A stretch of DNA of 64,000 bases from NCBI RefSeq assembly GCF_010470675.1, contig NZ_VOIQ01000004.1:62001-126000 (forward strand), in the 5' to 3' direction. This DNA comes from Desulfovibrio sp. JC010 (GTDB lineage: Bacteria > Desulfobacterota > Desulfovibrionia > Desulfovibrionales > Desulfovibrionaceae). The notes under the pieces are model-generated. The model was given only the letters and a program-made list of their open reading frames with translations. It did no database searches and was not told where the DNA came from. Below, piece by piece: positions 32,514 through 40,283 of the stretch. The position numbers were made by a program, and so were the translations under genes. Within the stretch, counting starts at the first letter, position 1. Each line of letters opens with the position of its first letter.

Positions 32514-33840
32514 GGCTGTCCCCGATCATTTTCTGCGCATCCAGATCACCGCCGCAGAGCGGACAATTGCCGATCTCGGCCAGACGTTTTTCAATACGCT
32601 CATTAAGTTCAGCTTCATCCTGTTCCAGCTGAGTCAGATTGGCCCGGGCTTCCGACTCTGTTTTTCGCAACGCGGAAAGATTGTTCATAACCTGCATAAG
32701 TAGCGAGAAATCATGAAGTTCCGGAGGCTCGGCCAATGGTCCTAAAATTGCCGCCCGCCGTGAAATACTTCCCTGCAAAACGTAGTTACGCTCCAGATTG
32801 CTGATGGTTGCGGAAAGGGCCGCAACATCTTCCAGCTGCGGTGTAGATTCAAGCGATTCCAAGACCTTACAATATGCGGATTGTTTTTTTTCCGCAAAAG
32901 AAAGTTGATTATGCCGTGCAAGGTCCGCTTCCATCCGCTGTGTCGGGAAGAGCTCCGGCGGTGTTTGCAGGCCGTTCAGAGATTCAGCTCTTGATTTCAG
33001 ACTTTCCCCGTGGGCACGTAGATTCTGCATGCCCGTGACAACCCGTTCCAGCGGTGCTGAAGGAAAAAGGTGCGGCACATCCTGCAACCGGGACAATTCC
33101 TTTTCCCGCGCTGCGAAATTTGTTTTTAGCTTCTCAAGCTCACCCTTACGCCGCAAAAAGCCTTCAACCGCCGGGATTTCCCTATCCAGCACATCCATGC
33201 AGCCTTTCAATTCGCGGGCGGTTTCCAGTTCCAGATTCACATCGGGAAGGTTTTGCAGTTCGTCCAACTCAGCCCGGATTTCATCCATTTTCTGCTGCTG
33301 AAATTTCTTTTCCCGCTTGGCCGCCCGGACGCGATTCTTCAATTCCGTCTGCATGGCCAGCAGGTGCGAAGCCTCGGACGAAGACGCAAAAAACTGGGCC
33401 GCAACCGACGAAGGCTGGTCGAGCAGAAAAATAGGATTGCGCTGGTTGCCGATATGAACATCCAGCGACTTACCCCCTTCCAGCGGGACCTGATTGAGCC
33501 TTAAAATATTCAGAATATCTTCCGGGGTGTTGCGTCCGAACTTGGCATAGACTTCCCATTCCTCATCGCCGGGGCGCAGCACTTCGTACCATGCTGTGGC
33601 CTTCTTGCGAATCCACGCAACACGCACACCGTCGTCCATTTCCAGCTCCACACGGGCCTTTTTAGCCCCGTGACGAATGAAATGCTTGGGCAGGGGGTTG
33701 GTGGCAATGCAGCGCAAAGCCTCAACAATGGAGGATTTACCGCTATTATTTGGCCCGGTAAGTACGGTCAGACCTGAACCGAGTTCAATCTCGGTTTCTT
33801 TGTGGGCTAAAAAATTTTTAAGTAGGATTTTTTTGATCAT
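32503..33840 (-). CDS. Rad50/SbcC-like ATPase, N-terminal half ending in a zinc hook
   Basis: 445 aa. It starts MIKKILLKNFLAHKETEIEL with Walker A GPNNSGKS (29-36). Following strands read HGAKKARVELEMDDG, with a probable Q-loop-containing region near residue 133 (NQRNPIFLLDQP). A long coiled coil (about 160-420) ends in CPLC (426-429), the zinc-hook motif; only 16 residues follow. In normal Rad50 a returning coil and the Walker B lobe would come next; here they are absent and a C-lobe is coded three genes later. The start is 6 nt after the methyltransferase gene. Confidence 0.85.
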   Translation of the reverse strand: MIKKILLKNFLAHKETEIELGSGLTVLTGPNNSGKSSIVEALRCIATNPLPKHFIRHGAKKARVELEMDDGVRVAWIRKKATAWYEVLRPGDEEWEVYAKFGRNTPEDILNILRLNQVPLEGGKSLDVHIGNQRNPIFLLDQPSSVAAQFFASSSEASHLLAMQTELKNRVRAAKREKKFQQQKMDEIRAELDELQNLPDVNLELETARELKGCMDVLDREIPAVEGFLRRKGELEKLKTNFAAREKELSRLQDVPHLFPSAPLERVVTGMQNLRAHGESLKSRAESLNGLQTPPELFPTQRMEADLARHNQLSFAEKKQSAYCKVLESLESTPQLEDVAALSATISNLERNYVLQGSISRRAAILGPLAEPPELHDFSLLMQVMNNLSALRKTESEARANLTQLEQDEAELNERIEKRLAEIGNCPLCGGDLDAQKMIGDSHES

Positions 33841-33846
33841 GAAATT

Positions 33847-34572
33847 TTATTTTTTAATAAAAGGACAATACTCAACAGCACTGGAAGTGAGCTTAGTACC
33901 TTCTTCAAACAAAACCAAGGGTGATTCCAAAATAAGCCCCGGCTTACCCCCCTTCACGGCTTCGATCATCACCACTTTAGACGGTGAATCCACCCGGCCA
34001 TGAATAAACTTCATGCGCTTGGGTTCCAGCTTGTGGCGGGTAAAAGAATTGACCAGCTCGGTCAGCCGTTCGGCAAGGAAGACAAAGCAGACCCGGCCCC
34101 GGTTACGGACCATGCGTGAGGCCGTGGCCGCAAATGCATCAAGATCACAATCAACCTCGAAACGGGCCTTGTTGCGGTCTTCATCCGGGCAGGCCTTCCC
34201 CCTCCCCTCGCTACGGTAGGGCGGGTTGGAAACCACCAGATCGTAACTCCCGGCGGGCGCGAAATCCGGAGTACAGACATCGGACTGCGCGATATTTATT
34301 TCCTCGGCAAAACCTAACTTCTGCACATTTTCCTGCGCAGCTCCAACCATTTCCGGGTTGATTTCCAGCCCGGTAACGGTCAGCCCCTTATCCGGGTGGT
34401 TGAGCATGATGCCCAGCGGAATTACCCCGCTCCCGGTACCGAGATCGAGGATTCTGGCGTTCTTGGACACGGAGACAAAACTGCTGATCAAAAGGGAATC
34501 AGTAGAAAATCTAAAGCCGGACTCAGGTTGAACAAGTCCACGGGGAAAATATTTGCGCACATCTTCAAGCAT
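33847..34572 (-). CDS. tRNA1(Val) A37 N6-methyltransferase-like protein (TrmN6/YfiC family)
   Basis: About 241 aa from the ATG at 34572; the frame is open to a TTG at 34590. SAM-binding motif ILDLGTGSGVIPLGIML, acidic LEINPEM and catalytic NPPY (SNPPYRSEGRG) mark an N6-adenine methyltransferase of the TrmN6/YfiC type; the family's FRFSTDSLLISSF opening is present. It may be co-transcribed with the split Rad50 operon 6 bp downstream. Substrate assignment rests on family resemblance. Confidence 0.83.
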   Translation of the reverse strand: MLEDVRKYFPRGLVQPESGFRFSTDSLLISSFVSVSKNARILDLGTGSGVIPLGIMLNHPDKGLTVTGLEINPEMVGAAQENVQKLGFAEEINIAQSDVCTPDFAPAGSYDLVVSNPPYRSEGRGKACPDEDRNKARFEVDCDLDAFAATASRMVRNRGRVCFVFLAERLTELVNSFTRHKLEPKRMKFIHGRVDSPSKVVMIEAVKGGKPGLILESPLVLFEEGTKLTSSAVEYCPFIKK

Positions 34573-34590
34573 AAGAACAAACCAAAACAA

Positions 34591-34660
34591 CTAAAAGGTT
34601 TTGGGATTCTTAAACCCTTTTGCAAAAGGGTTTAAGGCCCCCGGCAGGGCCGTCGGAGAC
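34591..34660 (-). repeat. Intergenic repeat copy R7 (reverse)
   Basis: The perfect 26-bp palindrome (34610-34635, half TTAAACCCTTTTG) is followed on the plus strand by AGGCCCCCGGCAGGGCCG. The outer GCCTCCGGCGG end is degenerate. It lies between murJ and the trmN6-like gene. Confidence 0.8.
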
Positions 34661-34688
34661 ATACTTTCCATCAAAAGCGCGAAGCGCA

Positions 34689-36209
34689 TCAAATCTTTCT
34701 TCGCAAAGCACCAACTAGCATACGTGCATCGTCTGACTTCAACAATAAAGACCCGACCCCGTACACCGCCATCCAGACCGGAATAAGTGCGAACCATAAA
34801 ATATCGTAACGTGCCGAATACCACGCCCCCGCGCCGATTAATGCACTCAATAATACGCTCTTCATCACACTGACAAAAGGCAAAGGAAATAAACCAACTC
34901 TGCGGCCCATGATGATTGCCAGCAGCAGGCAATTAAGCATGGACGAAATGGATACCGCCAAGGCCAGACCAACATGGGCAATATGCTGCATAAGCAGATA
35001 ACCGACACCCACGTTTACGAACAAACAGAGAATGGCAACCTTGACCGGGGTGCGGGTATCCTCCTGCGCGTAGAAGGCGGAAACCAGCGGGCGGGACATG
35101 GCAATGAACGGTAAGCCGATGCCGTAAGCCATGAGTGCCTGCGCTGTGGCTGTTACGGCCTGTGAGTCAAAGGCACCGCGCTCGAAAAGCAGGCCGATAA
35201 GCGGTTCGGCAAGGGAAACCAGTCCCGCCATTGCAGGCAGAGAGATAAACAGGATCAGCCCCACACTCTGCTTGAGGGTCCGGGCGAAATCATCATGCTG
35301 TCCTTCCACGTACAGCTTTGCCAGACTGGGCAGGGCCGCCGTGCCCACGGCTATTCCGAACACGCCCAACGGAAACTGCACCAGACGGTCGGCGTAATAA
35401 AGATAGGAAACCGATCCCACGGGCAGGAAGGAAGCCAGCAGCGTACCCAGAACCACATTGATCTGGTAGACCGCCGCGCCCAGCACCGTGGGCAGCATGA
35501 GTTTTCCCATGCGCTTTACGCCGGGGTTATCCAGTTCTGCCTTGCCGCGCCAATTAAGCCCCATACGCTTGAGGTAGGGCTGTTGCAGCATCCATTGCAG
35601 CAGACCACCGATGAGCACCCCCCAAGCCATGAACAGGGCCACGCTGTTTCCGGTGAAATAACCGATAAGTGCCGATCCGATCAGGGCAACATTGAGCATG
35701 CACGGGGCCAGTGCCGGGGCCAGAAAATGGCCCATGCTGTTCAGGATGCCCATGCAGAGCGCAACACCGCAGATAAAAATAACATAAGGGAAACAAACCC
35801 TTACCAGATCAACCGTAAGGGACATCAACTCAGGATTGTCGCCGAATCCCGGAGCAATGAGCAGGACAATGTATTTCGCGCCCACAACCGCCAGTACGGT
35901 CAGCGCGCCGAGGATAAGCAGCAGCCAGAGCATGGCCGAGCGGGCCATTTCAAAGGCCGCGCCTTCGCCCTGCTCTTTACGCACCCGGCTGAAGACCGGG
36001 ACAAAGGCCATGGTCAGGGAACCTTCCCCGAACAGCCTGCGCAGCAGGTTCGGAATACGGAAGGCCACAAAGAAGGCATCCGCAGGCAATCCCGCGCCAA
36101 GGGCGAACGCAACAATAAGGTCCCTGACAAAGCCAAGGACCCTTGAAAGCAATGTTGCTCCTGCGACAACAGAAGCATTGCGGACAATTTTATTAGATTC
36201 GACTGTCAT
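34689..36209 (-). CDS. murJ: Lipid II flippase MurJ (MviN)
   Basis: About 506 aa from the ATG at 36209 (MTVESNKIVRNASVVAGATL); the open frame extends eight codons further into the repeat-bearing spacer without support. Fourteen hydrophobic segments and MOP-superfamily motifs (LLSRVLGFVRDLIVA, FVAFRIPNLLRRLFGEGSL, YYADRLVQFPLGVFGIAVGT) identify MurJ, which flips the peptidoglycan precursor across the inner membrane. Arg and Glu residues of the central cavity region are present. Repeat elements flank it on both sides. Confidence 0.94.
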   Translation of the reverse strand: MTVESNKIVRNASVVAGATLLSRVLGFVRDLIVAFALGAGLPADAFFVAFRIPNLLRRLFGEGSLTMAFVPVFSRVRKEQGEGAAFEMARSAMLWLLLILGALTVLAVVGAKYIVLLIAPGFGDNPELMSLTVDLVRVCFPYVIFICGVALCMGILNSMGHFLAPALAPCMLNVALIGSALIGYFTGNSVALFMAWGVLIGGLLQWMLQQPYLKRMGLNWRGKAELDNPGVKRMGKLMLPTVLGAAVYQINVVLGTLLASFLPVGSVSYLYYADRLVQFPLGVFGIAVGTAALPSLAKLYVEGQHDDFARTLKQSVGLILFISLPAMAGLVSLAEPLIGLLFERGAFDSQAVTATAQALMAYGIGLPFIAMSRPLVSAFYAQEDTRTPVKVAILCLFVNVGVGYLLMQHIAHVGLALAVSISSMLNCLLLAIIMGRRVGLFPLPFVSVMKSVLLSALIGAGAWYSARYDILWFALIPVWMAVYGVGSLLLKSDDARMLVGALRRKI

Positions 36210-36216
36210 AACCAAA

Positions 36217-36299
36217 CGGCGAAGCCTTAACAAAAGGTTTTGGGATTCTTAAACCCTTTTGCAAAAGGGTTTAAGGCCCCCGGCAGGGTCGCCGAAGGC
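36217..36299 (-). repeat. Intergenic repeat copy R8 (reverse)
   Basis: On the minus strand it starts at the mutM stop codon with AGCCTTCGGCGACCCTGCCG, then the perfect palindrome at 36249-36274 and AAGAATCCCAAAACCTTTTG, ending GGCTTCGCCG. Confidence 0.83.
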
Positions 36300-36302
36300 T
36301 TA

Positions 36303-37127
36303 CTAGTCACTCATCTTTTGGCAATCAGAACAAAAAGTGGAACTACGCCCCGCTACTGTCGCACCTTCAAAAACTTTGCCGCAATCGGGGCAGGGTTCGC
36401 CTTTCTTGCCGTAAGCTTTGAAACTGTTCTGGAATCCCCCGGCATCTCCTCCTGCATCCACGTAATCGCGGATGGAACTGCCGTTCTCCTGAATGGCCTG
36501 CTTGAGCACGGCTTGCAGCTCGCTGAACAGTTTTACCAGAGACTCCTGCGAAAGATCGGAAGCCTTGGCCTTGGGATGAATGCCGGAACGAAACAGGGCT
36601 TCATCGGCGTAGATGTTTCCGCACCCGGCTACCACGGACTGGTTGAGCAGCAGCCCTTTGATCTGGGCCTTGCGACCGACAATGCGCTCGGCAAGCTCTT
36701 CGGCGGTTACTTCCAGCGGCTCGGGACCAAGAGTCTTGTAAAAATCCCATTCCTGCAACTCATCGTTGTTCAAGGCGCGTACTTCACCGAATTTGCGGGT
36801 ATCGTGAAATTCGATGGAGCCGCCGTCGGTGAGGCCGAAAACTATGCGGGTGTGCGGCTCAGGGGTGGTCGGTCCTTCGTGGGCCAGAACACGCCCGGTC
36901 ATCTTGAGATGAAAAGTGACGTGCAGGTCTTCACCGAGATCCATGATCAAAAGCTTGGCCCGGCGATGGATACGGGTGATCTTCTCCCCGGCAACGCGGG
37001 AAGAAAAAAGATACCACGGCATCTTCACGGAACTGTGGTTGAGGATTTTTACGGATTCAATTGTCTTGCCCTCAAGGGACTGGGCAAGACCACGGGATAT
37101 TACTTCTACTTCCGGTAATTCTGGCAT
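36303..37127 (-). CDS. mutM: Formamidopyrimidine-DNA glycosylase
   Basis: 274 aa. Begins [15 protein letters not shown]2 is the catalytic amine and E3 the conserved acid. A Lys of the active site is in [10 protein letters not shown], and the C-terminal zinc finger reads CPDCGKVF...CSDCQ. It removes 8-oxoguanine and other oxidised bases and nicks the DNA. It follows the ChaN-like gene by 21 bp and probably belongs to the same transcript. Confidence 0.94.
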   Translation of the reverse strand: MPELPEVEVISRGLAQSLEGKTIESVKILNHSSVKMPWYLFSSRVAGEKITRIHRRAKLLIMDLGEDLHVTFHLKMTGRVLAHEGPTTPEPHTRIVFGLTDGGSIEFHDTRKFGEVRALNNDELQEWDFYKTLGPEPLEVTAEELAERIVGRKAQIKGLLLNQSVVAGCGNIYADEALFRSGIHPKAKASDLSQESLVKLFSELQAVLKQAIQENGSSIRDYVDAGGDAGGFQNSFKAYGKKGEPCPDCGKVFEGATVAGRSSTFCSDCQKMSD

Positions 37128-37148
37128 TTTATACTTCCTGAAATATCT

Positions 37149-38327
37149 TTATTTATCTTTTTTCATGCGGGGCAGCCGACCCATATCAAGGTCAAACAGT
37201 TTACCTCGGCGATCCATGGTGAATATCAGCGGCTTGTCTTCCTTATGGGCCTTGGACCCGGCCATATGCATGGCTGTGAGGCCGGTTACGGGAATCCCCT
37301 GCGCCTTGGCAAGGATATCGCCGGGGCGGATGCCTTTTTTATAGGCTTTGCGGTCCCGCTTCACAGCAGTGATCACCGCGCGGCCCTGACGTATTTCAAC
37401 GGTCATGCCCATACGGCTTTCATAGGACGGCGGGCAGTAAAAAAATGAATCCGCCGCTGTGGGATAAAATTCATCCCCCCGCCAGGGCATGATGGTCATA
37501 ATTTTGGCCTGCGGGTCAAGGAGCTTCAGCCTACGGGGAATGCCCCAGCCGTGTTCCACGTGCCCGCCCCCGGCCAGAATGACCACCGGATGGCCGGAGC
37601 TTTGGCGCAACTCCACAGCCTTCTCAGCCATGCCCGTATCCCAGAGGGACTGGACCAGAAAAAAACGCTCAATCTGCTTGGAATCGGTGGCATCGCGATC
37701 CTGATGCATGGCGAGGACTTCTTTCAACCCCTCCTCCTGCTCCGGCGCGGGAGGAATGACTTCCTGCGGCAGCATGGCCCGGTCTTCGGCGGAAAGTCCA
37801 TCAAGCCCTTTTTCACGGACTTCCTTGACCAGACGGAAAGGAAAATTCAGCCCGGCCACAGTCAGCCTGCGCTTTTCCGCCAGTTCGAAGATGGGCTTGA
37901 ACATGCCGAAGTCGTAACGCCAGCCATTTTTCCAATCAAGTTCCCTGGGCAATTCCGAAACAGGAATCTGCCCAAGATTGAAACGGTTGAGAATGTCCTG
38001 TTTACCGGCAGTAACCATTTCAAGACCGATGGCAACCCTGCCCTGCCCACGGGTCAACCCTTCTATAATTTCAAACTGGGCTTTGTGGTCACAGATGCTG
38101 GTATGCCCTTCCCCCACAAGCACATAATCAGCCTTGGACGCTTCAATCATGAGCTTGTCAAAAGGCAGGGGATCGCCCACCGGGTCGAGATAATCCCCGG
38201 CACAGGGCAGGAAGAATACGGCCATTTCGGGTGGTACAGTTTTCTTCACACAACCGCCGAGCATAAAAAAAAGTGCGCAAAGGACCAGAACGGTCCTTGC
38301 GCACTTACTAATGGTATTGTGAGTCAT
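37149..38327 (-). CDS. ChaN-like (haem-binding uptake) lipoprotein with PDZ domain
   Basis: About 392 aa from the ATG at 38327, which gives a proper lipoprotein signal ending in MLGGC; an in-frame TTG at 38360 overlaps the preceding gene. The core (VLVGEGHTSICDHKAQFEII ... GLEMVTAGKQDIL ... VILAGGGHVEHGWGIPRRL) is the ChaN/DUF399 fold, thought to bind haem at the outer membrane. The C-terminal 90 residues form a PDZ domain (TAVKRDRKAYKKGIRPGDIL). The fusion suggests a regulated periplasmic complex; iron or haem uptake is inferred. Confidence 0.85.
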   Translation of the reverse strand: MTHNTISKCARTVLVLCALFFMLGGCVKKTVPPEMAVFFLPCAGDYLDPVGDPLPFDKLMIEASKADYVLVGEGHTSICDHKAQFEIIEGLTRGQGRVAIGLEMVTAGKQDILNRFNLGQIPVSELPRELDWKNGWRYDFGMFKPIFELAEKRRLTVAGLNFPFRLVKEVREKGLDGLSAEDRAMLPQEVIPPAPEQEEGLKEVLAMHQDRDATDSKQIERFFLVQSLWDTGMAEKAVELRQSSGHPVVILAGGGHVEHGWGIPRRLKLLDPQAKIMTIMPWRGDEFYPTAADSFFYCPPSYESRMGMTVEIRQGRAVITAVKRDRKAYKKGIRPGDILAKAQGIPVTGLTAMHMAGSKAHKEDKPLIFTMDRRGKLFDLDMGRLPRMKKDK

Positions 38328-38334
38328 ACCGGGA

Positions 38335-39600
38335 TTAATCCCAGTTACGCTTATCTTCAATGGGTCTGATCTGCGGGGGCAGTGAGCCGGGAGTCAGAAC
38401 CTTGAGGATGGGGCGCAGCTTGATCTTCTCGCGGAACATATGCAGCAGTTCTTCTTCGCGCTTGAAGTTGGAGACCTCAATGTTAAGGATCATTTCATCA
38501 ATGCCGCCGGGGTTGGTAACTTCGATCTGCCAGCGTTTGACTTCTTCGAAGTGGGCCATGACCTGCTCCACCTGATGGGGGTACACGAACATACCCTTGA
38601 TGCGTGCGGTGGTGTCCACGCGACCTACGATGTTGCCGAGGCGCGGTGTGGAACGTCCGCAGGGACAGGGGGTGCGGTCGATGTAGCTCAGGTCACCGGT
38701 GGCGAGCCTGATCAGCGGGTAGGTCTTGTTGAAAGCGGTGATGACGATTTCGCCCACTTCGCCGTCCTTGAGCGGGATACCGGTATCAGGATGGCAGATT
38801 TCAACAAAGGCACGGTTGGTGATGTGCAGACCGTTCTTGTGGTAGCATTCGTAACCGATGCACCCGACATCTGCGGTTCCGTAACCCTGACGCATGATCA
38901 GGTCGAATTTCTTCTCCAGATCGTTACGCATTTTTTCGGAGAATTTTTCCCCGGTAACAAATGCAACTTCAAGGTAAAGATCCTTGCGCAGGTTCAGGCC
39001 GGCTTCTTCCGCCTTCTGGGCAAGGTGCATGAGATAGCTGGGGGTACCGACATAACCGGTAACGCGCAGCTTCTGCATGATTTCCAGCTGACTGTTGGTG
39101 GAACCGGGGCCAGCGGGTACAACCGCGCAGTTCAGATTGCGCAGGGGCTCTTCAAACATGAGTCCGGCAGGAGCCAGATGGTAGTTGAAGGTAACCTGTG
39201 CAACATCGCCGGAACGGAAACCCGCGGCGTAAAAACCTTCGGTCCATCCCCAGTAGTCATCAGAACGGTCTTCCGGATCGAAGATAGGACCGGGAGACAG
39301 AAAGATGCGGCGCAGTTCGCCGAGGTCTTTGGTCAGCAACCCGCCGAGACGGGGTCCCATGGACTGCAGGAAGATCAGTTCTTTCTTCTTTAAAATAGGT
39401 ATATGTTTAAGATCGGAAAGCTCTTTAAACTTATCGACCTGAAACTGTGCTCTGTCGAAACGTTTTTTTACGTCTTCAGAATAACGGTAGGCATAGGTCA
39501 GAAGTTCCTTAAGCTGTAAGGCGCAATATTGACGTCTTTCGCCTTCATCAAGAACTTCACGACGGCTGTAGATGCCTTCGGTACGGTCTTTACGAGTCAT
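38335..39600 (-). CDS. Phenylacetate-CoA ligase-family AMP-forming ligase
   Basis: 421 aa, the usual PaaK length. Adenylate-forming motifs: MRQGYGTADVGCIGYEC (A5 region), RLATGDLSYID and the C-terminal GRVDTTARIKGMFVYPHQVEQV. It also has CPCGRSTPR, seen in PaaK-like ligases of anaerobes. It would activate an aryl or other carboxylic acid to its CoA ester; the substrate is unknown because no degradation genes are near. It has a promoter of its own (39661-39689) and a GGAGG-type site. Confidence 0.9.
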   Translation of the reverse strand: MTRKDRTEGIYSRREVLDEGERRQYCALQLKELLTYAYRYSEDVKKRFDRAQFQVDKFKELSDLKHIPILKKKELIFLQSMGPRLGGLLTKDLGELRRIFLSPGPIFDPEDRSDDYWGWTEGFYAAGFRSGDVAQVTFNYHLAPAGLMFEEPLRNLNCAVVPAGPGSTNSQLEIMQKLRVTGYVGTPSYLMHLAQKAEEAGLNLRKDLYLEVAFVTGEKFSEKMRNDLEKKFDLIMRQGYGTADVGCIGYECYHKNGLHITNRAFVEICHPDTGIPLKDGEVGEIVITAFNKTYPLIRLATGDLSYIDRTPCPCGRSTPRLGNIVGRVDTTARIKGMFVYPHQVEQVMAHFEEVKRWQIEVTNPGGIDEMILNIEVSNFKREEELLHMFREKIKLRPILKVLTPGSLPPQIRPIEDKRNWD

Positions 39601-39660
39601 TTATAGGATTCCTCCATAATTTATTGCCAAATGGGTGTCGGCACTCCACTTAGCCTAGAC

Positions 39661-39689
39661 AACATATGAAAACAAAACTAATTTGTCAA
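39661..39689 (-). promoter_or_regulatory. Promoter of the PaaK-like gene
   Basis: On the minus strand TTGACA (39689-39684), 17 bp, TATGTT (39666-39661), about 60 bp before the start codon, in an AT-rich spacer. Confidence 0.6.
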
Positions 39690-39823
39690 CTTTTTTAAGT
39701 TTTGTCACATTATTTCAGATAGATAGCTAAAAACAAACATAAAAGAGACTTGCGCCGAGGTATATTGCGAAGACGTAATTCTAACTCCAAACAAAGAAAA
39801 AATAAACTTTTTCATTTTTTTGG

Positions 39824-39852
39824 TTGACAGGGAAGTGCTGTCTGGATAAAAG
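39824..39852 (+). promoter_or_regulatory. Promoter of the first tRNA-Lys gene
   Basis: TTGACA (39824-39829), 17 bp, TAAAAG (39847-39852); the tRNA starts 21 bp later. An AT-rich upstream stretch could serve as an UP element. Confidence 0.6.
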
Positions 39853-39872
39853 CTTCTTCGTTCGCACGGAGA

Positions 39873-39948
39873 GGGTCGTTAACTCAGTTGGTAGAGTATC
39901 TGCCTTTTAAGCAGAGAGTCGCTGGTTCGAGCCCAGCACGACCCACCA
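39873..39948 (+). tRNA. tRNA-Lys (anticodon UUU), copy 1
   Basis: 76 nt with encoded CCA. Acceptor GGGTCGT pairs with ACGACCC, the D-arm contains CTCAGTTGGTAGAG, the anticodon loop is CTTTTAA with TTT, and the T-arm is GCTGG-TTCGAGC-CCAGC. All stems pair. Identical to copy 2. Confidence 0.97.
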
Positions 39949-40030
39949 TCCGAACACTGCGAAAAAATCCCGCAAAATTCAGCGGACGTTCTTTTTCAAA
40001 ATGGCGGTCTATCCACTCATTACAAACTGC

Positions 40031-40059
40031 TTGACTTACTTCAGGCAAACAGCTAATCA
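40031..40059 (+). promoter_or_regulatory. Promoter of the second tRNA-Lys gene
   Basis: TTGACT (40031-40036), 17 bp, TAATCA (40054-40059), 25 bp before the tRNA. It suggests separate expression of copy 2. Confidence 0.5.
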
Positions 40060-40083
40060 TGGTAGACGCGCTTTAAAATATAC

Positions 40084-40159
40084 GGGTCGTTAACTCAGTT
40101 GGTAGAGTATCTGCCTTTTAAGCAGAGAGTCGCTGGTTCGAGCCCAGCACGACCCACCA
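40084..40159 (+). tRNA. tRNA-Lys (anticodon UUU), copy 2
   Basis: Identical over all 76 nt to copy 1, with encoded CCA, 135 bp downstream. The flanking sequence is not duplicated apart from a few bases. A strong terminator follows at 40172. Confidence 0.97.
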
Positions 40160-40171
40160 TTTTAAAAGATT

Positions 40172-40205
40172 AGGGCATTTCATCTCAGGATGAAATGCCC
40201 TTTTT
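40172..40205 (+). terminator. Terminator of the tRNA-Lys unit
   Basis: AGGGCATTTCATC-TCAG-GATGAAATGCCCT followed by TTTT. Confidence 0.9.
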
Positions 40206-40227
40206 CTGTTTATACAATAGCCGCAAT

Positions 40228-40262
40228 AAAAAAGGCGCAACCGAGACTCCGGTTGCGCCTTT
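40228..40262 (-). terminator. Terminator of the chemoreceptor gene
   Basis: On the minus strand AAAGGCGCAACCG-GAGTCT-CGGTTGCGCCTTT followed by TTTATTG, about 22 bp after the stop codon. Confidence 0.88.
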
Positions 40263-40283
40263 CAATTAACTACGTACTTCTAT

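Noticed and set aside
30513-33840. A frameshifted or broken single Rad50 gene
   Set aside because: The two halves are separated by two intact genes, each half has its own start and stop, and overlaps between genes look designed for coupling.
35295-36146. 283-aa plus-strand frame opposite murJ
   Set aside because: Antisense shadow of an unmistakable MurJ; Gln/His/Arg-rich with no recognisable domain.
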